DNA from: Gudongella sp046224405
GTDB lineage: Bacteria; Bacillota; Clostridia; Tissierellales; Tissierellaceae
Length of the DNA stretch: 64,000 bases
Assembly: GCF_046224405.1 (NCBI RefSeq)
Contig: NZ_JBJXRK010000002.1
Coordinates: forward strand, 124,001 to 188,000
Direction: 5' to 3'
Position numbers and translations under genes: made by a program. This document shows positions 16,693 through 24,400 of the stretch, in pieces; the first letter of the stretch is position 1, and each line of letters opens with the position of its first letter. The notes below the pieces were generated by a model. The model saw nothing but the letters and a program-made list of their open reading frames with translations, was not told the DNA's origin and did not search any database.

Positions 16693-17841
16693 CTAGAATT
16701 CCTTGAATCTCACGGTCACTTTTCTTGTTGTTCCGTCCCTGTTTATGGTAAGTTCGGCACTTTCACCGATCCTATAGTTGTAGAGTATCTTTCTCAGGTT
16801 TGACATGCTGGTTACCTTCTCATCGTCCACATATGTTATTACATCAAGAGGCCTCAGCCCTGCCTCATCCGCTGGAGAGCCCGGCAAGATCTCTATTGCC
16901 ACAACTCCGTAATCTGCAGGCAGGTCCGTATCCATCTGCACCTCATATATTTCAACCTCACTGCCTGTAAAGCCTATATAGACATTCTTAAAGCTTCCTT
17001 CCCTGACAATTTCCTCAATCACTGGCTTGACGAGGTTTATGGGGATTGAAAATCCCAGTCCCTCTCCAGTCTGAATCTTGGCTGTATTGATCCCGATTAC
17101 TTGTCCTGTGGAGTTAAGCAAAGGTCCACCACTGTTTCCTGGATTTATTGATGCATCTGTCTGGATCAGATCCTCCATTACGTTGTACTGGTTAATCTGA
17201 ACCGACCTGTGAAGGCCGCTAATTACTCCAGATGTCACGGTTCTTTGGAAGTCAAGCCCCAATGGGTTTCCTATGGCCACAGCCAGCTCGCCAACCCTTA
17301 TTTCATCTGAGTCTCCAAGCTCAGCCACATGAAGATTTGTTGCATTCACCTTTACTACAGCAAGGTCCAAAGTGGCATCATACCACAATACCCTTCCCTG
17401 TACCTTGTCCCCATTTTCAAAGAGAACCTGAATCTCCTGGGCATTCCCGTCTCCGATTACATGGGAGTTTGTAAGGATATATCCGTCGCTGTTTACAACA
17501 ACTCCCGATCCCACCCCTTCAACTGGTCTGGACCAGAAAAAGTCCCTTTCTATGGATACGGTTGTTATTCCAACAACCGAGCTTACAGCCTTGGTGGCCA
17601 CTGCTGCCACTACATTGATTTCCTCCACCGGATTGATTGTTACAGTATTCATCATTGATGGCTGACCCTCTGTGTATATTTCAGGTGTGGGAATAATTCT
17701 GCCATAGAGATAAGTGGGAGCAACATATGCAGTAACAAGCCCCCCAATCATTCCAGCAATAAGGGCTACCAGTACATACGAAAATATACCTCTCCTTTTG
17801 GGCGGCTTGTAATAGCTTCCGTAATTGAAGTCATTCATCAT
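16693..17841 (-). CDS. htrA: HtrA-like membrane-anchored serine protease with PDZ domain
   Basis: 382 aa. A cytoplasmic basic start and one membrane helix (about 19-42) anchor a trypsin-fold protease domain outside: catalytic His127 in LTNSHVIG, Asp159 in YDATLDLAVV and Ser237 in INPGNSGGP. A C-terminal PDZ domain follows (about 275-380, with GSPADEAGLRPLDVI). This is the Bacillus HtrA/YycK type that degrades misfolded exported proteins. It occupies the same place after walJ as in Bacillus, so cell-wall stress control through WalR is plausible. Confidence 0.92.
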   Translation of the reverse strand: MMNDFNYGSYYKPPKRRGIFSYVLVALIAGMIGGLVTAYVAPTYLYGRIIPTPEIYTEGQPSMMNTVTINPVEEINVVAAVATKAVSSVVGITTVSIERDFFWSRPVEGVGSGVVVNSDGYILTNSHVIGDGNAQEIQVLFENGDKVQGRVLWYDATLDLAVVKVNATNLHVAELGDSDEIRVGELAVAIGNPLGLDFQRTVTSGVISGLHRSVQINQYNVMEDLIQTDASINPGNSGGPLLNSTGQVIGINTAKIQTGEGLGFSIPINLVKPVIEEIVREGSFKNVYIGFTGSEVEIYEVQMDTDLPADYGVVAIEILPGSPADEAGLRPLDVITYVDDEKVTSMSNLRKILYNYRIGESAELTINRDGTTRKVTVRFKEF

Positions 17842-17853
17842 ATTTCCTCCTCA

Positions 17854-18648
17854 TTAAAGGCTATATATTCCACTTATACCATCTCTGTTGGTCATGTTTA
17901 ATCTAAGGTCATTGTCCACGTCAAATCCCTGGCTTAATAGTCCATTCCTAACGGTGGAATATGCAATCTCCGGCTCGTTGTTGTCCTGACTAAGATGTGC
18001 AAGAAGCACTATCTCATTTTCTCCCCTCAAAACCTCAGACAACACATCAGCTGCATCATCATTTGAAAGGTGACCCTTTAGGCTCATTATCCTCTTCTTA
18101 AGCATCATGGGATAGCTTCCCTCCATGAGCATCTTAACATCGTGGTTTGATTCCATAAAGTAGAAGTGAGAATTGCTTATCCTTTTCTTTATACCCTCAT
18201 TAATATAGCCTGTATCTGTAACAAAGCTTAACTTGGTCTTATTGTTGAATATAATATAGCCCACTGGCTCACTGGCATCGTGGGAAACGTTAAAGGGATG
18301 GATCAGGACATCCTTCAGCTCAATATTCCTGTTTGTCGTAAACACCTTTGTGTTGTGAGTCTTTACATTCTTTATAGTTGACTCCATACCTTTCCAGGTA
18401 TTCTCATTGGCGTATACGGGAATGTCATAGCGTCTTGACAGCACGCCCACTCCCTTTGAATGGTCGATGTGCTCATGGGTCACAAGGATTGCATCAAGGC
18501 TTCTGGGATCCACCTGTATTTCACCTAGGAGCTGTTCAATTCTCTTTCCTGAAAATCCCGCATCTATTATTATCCTTGTATTTTCTGTTTCAATATATTG
18601 GCAGTTCCCGCTGCTTCCGCTTGATAGGGAGCAAACCTTAACAGTCAT
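17854..18648 (-). CDS. walJ: WalJ (YycJ) metallo-beta-lactamase-fold nuclease-like protein
   Basis: 264 aa. It starts KVCSLSSGSSGNCQYIE and has the metallo-beta-lactamase metal motif VTHEHIDHSKGVG (HxHxDH), followed by FVTDTGYI and LLAHLSQDNN with the later metal His. This is YycJ/WalJ, associated with coordinating cell division with DNA replication and implicated as a 5' exonuclease. It lies between yycI and htrA, the conserved order. A terminator-like hairpin separates it from yycI, and a TATAAT lies 42 bp upstream, so it may also have its own start. Confidence 0.9.
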   Translation of the reverse strand: MTVKVCSLSSGSSGNCQYIETENTRIIIDAGFSGKRIEQLLGEIQVDPRSLDAILVTHEHIDHSKGVGVLSRRYDIPVYANENTWKGMESTIKNVKTHNTKVFTTNRNIELKDVLIHPFNVSHDASEPVGYIIFNNKTKLSFVTDTGYINEGIKKRISNSHFYFMESNHDVKMLMEGSYPMMLKKRIMSLKGHLSNDDAADVLSEVLRGENEIVLLAHLSQDNNEPEIAYSTVRNGLLSQGFDVDNDLRLNMTNRDGISGIYSL

Positions 18649-18699
18649 TTATAAAAACCTCCTCTGTTATGATTCTTTAATTATATAGTAACATGCAAA

Positions 18700-18728
18700 A
18701 AAAAAGAAGGATAACCCTTCCTTTTTTT
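18700..18728 (-). terminator. Terminator-like hairpin inside the wal operon, between yycI and walJ
   Basis: Leftward, AAGGAAGG, GTTAT, CCTTCTT is followed by a run of T (TTTTTTT). It lies directly after the yycI stop. It could end the walRK-yycHI transcript or only attenuate it before walJ-htrA. Confidence 0.55.
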
Positions 18729-18730
18729 CA

Positions 18731-19576
18731 CTATTCCAGATCTAGTATTACCTTGTACCCATCCTTGAACTGGACTCTCCAGGCTGGAACGGCCCTACCT
18801 TCCTTGGCCTGCTGGTAATCATCCAGATATTCCTGCTTTTCTGGGTCGAAATAATAGCATAGGGTAATATCTGTTATTGTCTTGTTGCTGGCATCCCCCA
18901 TGCTAAGAAGCTCCAGGATCGCCTTTGGTGCCGGTACGATCTTGTAGTCTGTCTGCTCAATTTCCTTGGTGTTTAGCCAGGTTCTTTCCATTCTAACAAT
19001 ATTACCATTCTCTATCCTGAATAAAGTGTAGCTAAGCTCGATATATGAGTCCTGGAATGTTTTGGTAAAGTCAAGATAATAACCGGTCTCAGTCTCTCTC
19101 CAATAGGAAAGTCCCATATCTTGGGTTTCATATCCTCTCTCCTGAAGAAATCCCAATGCAAGGTCAACTGCCTGTTCAATATCCTCTATGGAATTCACTG
19201 CTTCTTCACCTGAATTTTCATATATCATAAGCTTTTCATTTATGACGGTAACTTCTTCTTTTCCGTTGTCTATCTCCACAACTGCTCCTTCAGACCTGTT
19301 TATGGTTCCTTCCGAACCGAAAAAGCTCTCATTTATTCTACCAGGCTGCATGATTTCATACTCAACGGTCAAATTATAAAGCTGCTGGGTTTTTGTGGGT
19401 ATCTCAGTTTGGAGAACAATTCCATTTCTCCCAAGGAGATCCTCTGTTTCCTGGATGAATTCAGGGTCAAGGACAGCATTTCCAGTGTCCTGTGCACCAT
19501 ACAGAAAGTATGCCAGAAAAATATTTGTCACTAGAAGAGCAACTATAAGTATTGTTTTAGCTTTGGACCAATCCAT
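18731..19576 (-). CDS. yycI: WalK regulatory membrane protein YycI
   Basis: 281 aa. MDWSKAKTILIVALLVTNIFLAYFLY is a single N-terminal membrane helix, and the rest is an extracytoplasmic domain ending in PAWRVQFKDGYKVILD, the features of YycI. With YycH it binds and restrains the WalK kinase in Bacillus. Sequence conservation in this family is low; the call rests on the start (MDWSKAKTI), size and position between yycH and walJ. Confidence 0.88.
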   Translation of the reverse strand: MDWSKAKTILIVALLVTNIFLAYFLYGAQDTGNAVLDPEFIQETEDLLGRNGIVLQTEIPTKTQQLYNLTVEYEIMQPGRINESFFGSEGTINRSEGAVVEIDNGKEEVTVINEKLMIYENSGEEAVNSIEDIEQAVDLALGFLQERGYETQDMGLSYWRETETGYYLDFTKTFQDSYIELSYTLFRIENGNIVRMERTWLNTKEIEQTDYKIVPAPKAILELLSMGDASNKTITDITLCYYFDPEKQEYLDDYQQAKEGRAVPAWRVQFKDGYKVILDLE

Positions 19577-19587
19577 CCATCATTCTC

Positions 19588-21012
19588 CTATCTCTCATAC
19601 ACCAACATTCCCGTATATGCATTGAAGGCATATACCCTTCCGTGTGTCCTTATTAGCCACACACCAATCAATCTCTCCTCCTGATCCTTAAGACCAGGAT
19701 CGTAGTAGGATATTGTTATGTCTTCAACTGAAGCCAATACCCTTTGAACCACCTGGTCACCAAGCTGTTCCTTTGTTTCACCTGTGTGTTGAAGGTACTC
19801 GCTTTCCAGGAAAAGGTAATTCTGGTCTATTACATCAAAGGATGACAATATCTGTCTGCTGTCCTGAAGGCTTGCTATGTTAAGGTCCATCTCTCCTCTG
19901 AAAAGCTGTCTGTAGCTTCTGACCTGATTGTTGAACACCTCAATTTGCACATATTCCCGGACCTCCCTGTTTCCAAGAAGTACGGGTATCCCCCTTACCC
20001 TGTATCTGAAGGTCAGGCTGTATCCAAGGCTGCCCTCTGATTCAATCTCATCAATTCCAGCCAGGTACATACCCTTTGCTGAGTATGCTTTCTGGGATAT
20101 GAACTCTGATGCTGTTGAAAGGCTCAGATACAGGTTCCTTTCAAGGATGGTATCCTCAAGGGAGTGAAAATACTCCACCGTCCCATTCATATTGAACTTC
20201 AATACCTTGTTGTTATAGATGTAAATTGTAGACCCATTGCTTTCAACGATTTGTCTGATGTAGTCAATATCCCTCTCCAGGAACCTTTCCGCCAATATAC
20301 CCATTTCCCTTGTTGTCATCTGAGCAACATCATTGCTCACATATACAACAGGCAATCTGTGTCTGATCTCATAGGGAACATAGATATCCCCCACATCTGT
20401 TGGAAATATTTCAGAAAGTGAGTAATAGTAGTCAAAGTCAGCGCTATCCTCAAATTCCACAATTTCAGAAATTACATTATCTACATTGACTCCCGACTCG
20501 TGGACAAAAACATCCCTCTCGCCATCTGAAAAAACAAAAAAAGGATCCCCGCTACCTTTGACTATGGAGATTTTATCCACATAAGGTATGGTATCCACTA
20601 TGTCGTTTGGTTCGTTAACATCCCAGGCCTTCGCCAGTATATATGTGCTCATGCTTTCGGGGAAGTAGAAAACCACTGCCATTTCTCCCGTTTGTCCAGG
20701 TCTGTACCCTGATTCGGATTCCTCTGTCCTGATGGTGTCTGAGCTCAGCAGCCTTGCAAGTGACTCCTTTGAAGTATCCCATATTCCGTACTTGTTTGCA
20801 TCGTAAACCAAGGTATAATTGTTCCCACCTAAACCTACAAGGTATTTGTTGGGAGCAATCATATCAGAGAGTAAGTAGGATGAAGAGTAGGATATTTCAG
20901 GTGTGAAAAAACTAGTCACTCTTTCAGGAAACTGCATCCACAGCTGTTGTGTCATTGCCACACTTGTTCCCACCAAAAGAAAAAGGAGAATGGTCTTAAA
21001 TTTTTCCTTCAT
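19588..21012 (-). CDS. yycH: WalK regulatory membrane protein YycH
   Basis: 474 aa. One N-terminal membrane helix (MKEKFKTILLFLLVGTSVAMT) is followed by a large extracytoplasmic part. It matches YycH by topology, length and position before yycI. Its C-terminal part (RVYAFNAYTGMLVYER) resembles the YycH/YycI PepSY-like fold. It is predicted to form a complex with YycI and the WalK membrane segments and lower WalK activity. The ATG follows GAGGAGAGGTTTGA. Confidence 0.85.
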   Translation of the reverse strand: MKEKFKTILLFLLVGTSVAMTQQLWMQFPERVTSFFTPEISYSSSYLLSDMIAPNKYLVGLGGNNYTLVYDANKYGIWDTSKESLARLLSSDTIRTEESESGYRPGQTGEMAVVFYFPESMSTYILAKAWDVNEPNDIVDTIPYVDKISIVKGSGDPFFVFSDGERDVFVHESGVNVDNVISEIVEFEDSADFDYYYSLSEIFPTDVGDIYVPYEIRHRLPVVYVSNDVAQMTTREMGILAERFLERDIDYIRQIVESNGSTIYIYNNKVLKFNMNGTVEYFHSLEDTILERNLYLSLSTASEFISQKAYSAKGMYLAGIDEIESEGSLGYSLTFRYRVRGIPVLLGNREVREYVQIEVFNNQVRSYRQLFRGEMDLNIASLQDSRQILSSFDVIDQNYLFLESEYLQHTGETKEQLGDQVVQRVLASVEDITISYYDPGLKDQEERLIGVWLIRTHGRVYAFNAYTGMLVYER

Positions 21013-21034
21013 TCAAACCTCTCCTCTTGATATT

Positions 21035-21535
21035 CTATCTTATTAGCGGCATCCTTATCCCGCCTGACTCCCTTTCATATGGAAGTCGAATCTCGGTTCT
21101 TGTAACATCGTATTTGTAAACTATGAATTCCTTGTCTTCAACTCCATCCACTCCGAAGTCTATTACGACCTTGTTAATACCTCTTACAAGATCCATCTGC
21201 TTCTGGAAAAATCCCAAATTGCCTGAAGTTACGCTTTCACTTTTAATCAATATATAATCTCCAGGGGATGGTAATCTGTCCAGGTTGAAGCTTCTTCTTG
21301 TCAAGTCAGTTGTTCCGTAAAGCTCAACGGTTATTTCTGTTCCTGACGGTGCTCGCCCATTAATAAGAACAACTCTTTCGCTTGAAGAATAGATTGATCT
21401 TTCAGGCTTTATAACTTCGTAATCAGCTCTGGTTGTGATTGCATTGCCTGTTGTAACATTGGATGCATGCGCAAAGCTTGCAAAACCAAGAACTGCCATT
21501 ATTATCATCAAACTGGCCAAAGTTCTTTTGAACAT
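21035..21535 (-). CDS. Unrecognised secreted protein encoded inside the wal operon
   Basis: 166 aa from the ATG at 21535, preceded by AAAGGGGGTAAGGGT; an upstream ATG at 21568 has no ribosome site. A signal peptide (MFKRTLASLMIIMAVLGFASFAHA) is probably cleaved after AHA. The mature part has about 140 residues rich in beta-type patterns (VVLINGRAPSGTEITVEL, GINKVVIDFGVDG), like a single Ig-like or bacterial surface beta-sandwich domain. It has no Cys for lipid attachment. It lies between walK and yycH, where Bacillus has no gene, and a predicted WalR box lies about 55 bp upstream. A role in sensing or modulating WalK outside the cell is inferred from position only. Confidence 0.75.
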   Translation of the reverse strand: MFKRTLASLMIIMAVLGFASFAHASNVTTGNAITTRADYEVIKPERSIYSSSERVVLINGRAPSGTEITVELYGTTDLTRRSFNLDRLPSPGDYILIKSESVTSGNLGFFQKQMDLVRGINKVVIDFGVDGVEDKEFIVYKYDVTRTEIRLPYERESGGIRMPLIR

Positions 21536-21571
21536 ACCCTTACCCCCTTTATCCGCATATTCTATCATCTG

Positions 21572-21605
21572 AATTATACCCCTGCAATGTTACAATCATA
21601 TTACA
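21572..21605 (-). promoter_or_regulatory. WalR box and -10 element upstream of the new wal-operon gene
   Basis: Leftward, TGTAAT-ATGAT-TGTAAC (21605-21589) fits the WalR consensus TGT(A/T)A(A/T/C)-N5-TGT(A/T)A(A/T/C) at every defined base. A TATAAT -10 (21577-21572) follows 11 bp later; no good -35 is seen, as expected for an activator-dependent promoter with the box over the -35 area. It lies in the gap between walK and the secreted-protein gene. Confidence 0.65.
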
Positions 21606-21622
21606 GCAGAGTTAAAATACTA

Positions 21623-23410
21623 TTACATCACCGGCAACGTGATATTAACAACTGTTCCCTTGTTCTTTTTGCTGGTGATTTCTATGGTGCCTTCATGGGC
21701 CTCAATAATCTCCTTGGCTATGGAAAGACCAAGACCTGTACCGCCCATATCCCTGCTTCTTCCCTTTTCAACCCTATAGAATCTTTCAAATATCCTTCCC
21801 ACATCCTCCTCGGGAATTCCTATTCCATTGTCAGATATGCTAACATCTATGAATCTATCACGTTTTTTTGCATTTACCCTTATTATCCCGTTATTTTCAG
21901 TGTATTTTATTGCATTGGAGAGGATATTGAGAATAACCTGTTCCATTCCATCTCTATCCGCCTTTATCATAGGTAGTTCAGGCTGAATGTAGGATTCTAC
22001 TCTTTGGTTTTTTTCATGGGCCAGAAGTTGAAGCTTTCCTATGGAGTCAAGCAGCATGTCTCCAATGGAGATATTCTCCCTGTTCCACTTGGTCTTCTGG
22101 TAATCAATATTTGACAGTTGAAGAAGATCTCTTACAAGCCTTCCCATCCTGTCACACTCCCTGTCAATAACGGACAGAAACCTCTGCTGTGTGTCCTGGT
22201 CCACGTCATTTGTCATCAATGTCTCAGCATAGCTCTTTATTGTGGTGATTGGAGTCTTCAATTCATGGGATACATTGGCCACAAATTCCTTTCTCATATT
22301 ATCGAGCCTGTGCTCCTGGGTAATGTCCTGCAGCACCATTATAACCCCTGCTATATGGTCCCTTTCATTTTTGTATGGGGCATACTTCACCTTGTAGACA
22401 CCTTCATCCTTCTGGAAGGTTGTTTCTCCGTTCAAGGTTTCCGGATCAGTATAATCTATATTTTCCATTCCAAGCTTTTTCAGGTCGAACCTTCCAGCAG
22501 TTTCAACAAATTCATCATCTATTTCCATCAGCTTTTGCCCTATTGGGTTCGCATGGATTATATTGCCGTTTTTATCGACCGCTATTACACCCTCTGCCAT
22601 ATAGCTGAATATTGTATCCAGTTTGCTCCTTTCAAGGTCCATCTCCTCGATTGTATCCTTCAGCTTAAGTGTAAGGTGATTGAACATTCCTGCGAGCTGG
22701 CCAATCTCATCATCCGATTTTACCTCGACAAACTGGTCGAAGTCTCCCAGGGCCATCTCCTCCGCCTTTTTTGTAACATCCCTGATTGGTCCAGTGATGC
22801 TGCTGGCAATGAAGAACCCCAGTACAATTGTTATTCCCAGTGCTATCAAAGTTGCATTTGTAAGTATGGCTCTTGAATCATCAATGGTTCTCTGGACATT
22901 TGAAAGGTCAGATGTCATGTAAAGAATTCCGTTGATTTTTCCCACACTGGAAAATACGGGAGCTGCAAAATGCATGAACTCATTTCCCGCCACATCATCC
23001 ATTATGACAGACTGGGCCTTTTCTCCATGGAATGCACGTCCTATTATGCTGGGGTCGGTGTACCTATAGGATAGGGCATTATTACCAACTATGGACTCAT
23101 ATTGCTTGTTGGTGGTGGCCAGTATTTTGGGCACATCCTCATCGTAGATTACATATAATGTCTCACCGGTTCCAAGCCTCCAGTCGTTCAGCGTTCCCTG
23201 GATTCCCTCCCTGTTTTCTGTCCAGTTCCCTGTTGCTATATAGCTAGATGTGGACATTATGGTTTCTATCTGCTGCTCCATTGAAGATCTGGCTGTTTCA
23301 AGCTGCTGATCCTCCATTCTGTTCACTATGAAAATACCTATTATAACCATGGCAATAAAAACCAGAAGGAAATACACCACGATAAATTTCCACCTGATGC
23401 TGGAAAACAT
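21623..23410 (-). CDS. walK: Cell-wall sensor histidine kinase WalK (YycG)
   Basis: 595 aa from the ATG at 23410 (AGGAGGGTCTGAT upstream). Order: membrane helix (about 5-28), extracytoplasmic PAS-like sensor (about 30-180), second helix (about 183-203), HAMP (about 205-255), PAS (about 260-370), HisKA with the H-box NVSHELKTPITTIKSY, and HATPase with N-box ILSNAIKYTENNG, G1 DNGIGIPEED and G2 GGTGLGLSIAKEI. This is the full WalK layout. It phosphorylates WalR in response to the state of peptidoglycan. Its start lies one base after the walR stop. Confidence 0.95.
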   Translation of the reverse strand: MFSSIRWKFIVVYFLLVFIAMVIIGIFIVNRMEDQQLETARSSMEQQIETIMSTSSYIATGNWTENREGIQGTLNDWRLGTGETLYVIYDEDVPKILATTNKQYESIVGNNALSYRYTDPSIIGRAFHGEKAQSVIMDDVAGNEFMHFAAPVFSSVGKINGILYMTSDLSNVQRTIDDSRAILTNATLIALGITIVLGFFIASSITGPIRDVTKKAEEMALGDFDQFVEVKSDDEIGQLAGMFNHLTLKLKDTIEEMDLERSKLDTIFSYMAEGVIAVDKNGNIIHANPIGQKLMEIDDEFVETAGRFDLKKLGMENIDYTDPETLNGETTFQKDEGVYKVKYAPYKNERDHIAGVIMVLQDITQEHRLDNMRKEFVANVSHELKTPITTIKSYAETLMTNDVDQDTQQRFLSVIDRECDRMGRLVRDLLQLSNIDYQKTKWNRENISIGDMLLDSIGKLQLLAHEKNQRVESYIQPELPMIKADRDGMEQVILNILSNAIKYTENNGIIRVNAKKRDRFIDVSISDNGIGIPEEDVGRIFERFYRVEKGRSRDMGGTGLGLSIAKEIIEAHEGTIEITSKKNKGTVVNITLPVM

Positions 23411-23411
23411 A

Positions 23412-24104
23412 TCAGACCCTCCTGAAATAGTATCCAACGCCTCGTTTGGTCAGTATATACTTGAACTCACCTGAGTCGTCTTCAATTTTTTCTCTTAACC
23501 TTCGCACTGTAACATCCACCGTTCTGATGTCTCCGTAGTATTCATAGCCCCACACCTTCTCAAGAAGCTGCTCTCTTGTAAATACCTGTTCTGCACTTAG
23601 GGCAAGAAACTTCAGGAGCTCGAACTCCCTCAAGGTAAGGTCCACCACGGCGCCCTTTTTTCTTACCTCGTATTTTGTAAAGTCTATCTCCAGGTCTTCG
23701 GAGGTTATCTCAGCCGCTCCGTTTCCTGATGACAGGTCATAATCAAGTCTTCTTATGTTTGCCTTGACCCTTGCCACCAGTTCCCTCATGCTAAATGGCT
23801 TTACCATGTAATCATCCGCACCAAGTTCAAGACCAAGGACCTTATCCACCTCTTCCTCCTTTGCAGTCAGAACTATGACCGGGAATCTGAATGTTGGCCT
23901 TATTTCCTTCAATACCTGAAAGCCATCCTTCTTGGGCATCATTATATCCAAAATGAGAAGATCAGGTTGAGTAAGCTTAATTTTCTCCAGACCCTCTTCC
24001 CCGTCATATGCAACTGTAACCTGGAAGCCTTCCTTTTCCAGATTGAATTTAATTATATCCCCTATAGCTTTTTCATCATCGACCACAAGTATCTTGTTGT
24101 TCAC
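23412..24104 (-). CDS. walR: Essential response regulator WalR (YycF)
   Basis: 230 aa. Receiver domain with the acidic pair in ILVVDDEKAI, the phospho-acceptor Asp in LLILDIMMPKKDG, Thr in VIVLTAKEE and Lys in MVKPFSMRE; the C-terminal OmpR-type winged helix ends RRLREKIEDD...YILTKRGVGYYF. The GTG at 24104 is chosen (protein start MNNKILVVDDEK) because AAGGTG lies at proper distance; the frame opens three codons earlier. It controls cell-wall hydrolase genes in Firmicutes, and candidate target boxes are present at 21589-21605 and 44184-44200. Confidence 0.95.
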   Translation of the reverse strand: MNNKILVVDDEKAIGDIIKFNLEKEGFQVTVAYDGEEGLEKIKLTQPDLLILDIMMPKKDGFQVLKEIRPTFRFPVIVLTAKEEEVDKVLGLELGADDYMVKPFSMRELVARVKANIRRLDYDLSSGNGAAEITSEDLEIDFTKYEVRKKGAVVDLTLREFELLKFLALSAEQVFTREQLLEKVWGYEYYGDIRTVDVTVRRLREKIEDDSGEFKYILTKRGVGYYFRRV

Positions 24105-24138
24105 ATGAATCACACCTTTTTTTCTTTTATTTAACTAA

Positions 24139-24167
24139 ATTATCTCCTAATCAATGAAATAAGTCAA
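24139..24167 (-). promoter_or_regulatory. walR promoter
   Basis: Leftward TTGACT (24167-24162), 17 bp, GATAAT (24144-24139): a near-consensus vegetative promoter about 35 bp from the walR start. Confidence 0.75.
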
Positions 24168-24202
24168 TTGCTTTGAGATATTGTGTTTCTTTTAGGTTTA
24201 TC

Positions 24203-24231
24203 TTGATTTATGTCTGGATGAGTACTATAAT
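24203..24231 (+). promoter_or_regulatory. Promoter of the riboswitch-controlled P-type ATPase
   Basis: TTGATT (24203-24208), 17 bp, TATAAT (24226-24231). Transcription would start about 24238, exactly where the riboswitch aptamer begins. Confidence 0.8.
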
Positions 24232-24236
24232 CATTC

Positions 24237-24323
24237 CAGCAAAATGGAGTCGCTAATATGTGATAATCATCATCACGGCCTGGCCCGGTTATCACCTTCG
24301 TTGAAGAGGCAAGACTTTTGTTC
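24237..24323 (+). promoter_or_regulatory. yybP-ykoY manganese riboswitch
   Basis: The 5' part CAAAATGGAGTCGC and the 3' part GAGGCAAGACTTTTG match the two conserved halves of the yybP-ykoY aptamer (GGGGAGUAGC and GCAAGACCUUU): the loops that chelate Mn2+, joined by P1 (CAAAA 24240-24244 with TTTTG 24316-24320). Between them are a longer stem (TGATAA 24261-24266 with TTATCA 24289-24294) and a small hairpin CTTC-GTT-GAAG just before GGCAAGA, as in known members. The P1 3' strand is also the left arm of a terminator, so Mn2+ binding should favour read-through. Confidence 0.82.
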
Positions 24324-24358
24324 ATTTAACAATGGACGAAAGTCTTTGTAATTTTTTG
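24311..24358 (+). terminator. Riboswitch expression-platform terminator
   Basis: AAGACTTT (24311-24318) pairs with AAAGTCTT (24339-24346), with inner pairs TGTTCAT/ATGGACG extending it, followed by TGTAATTTTTT. Its left arm overlaps the aptamer's GCAAGAC-P1 strand, so the two structures exclude each other. Confidence 0.8.
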
Positions 24359-24400
24359 GGTATATACTTACTGTCATAGTGAAAGGAAAGAAGGGATAGC

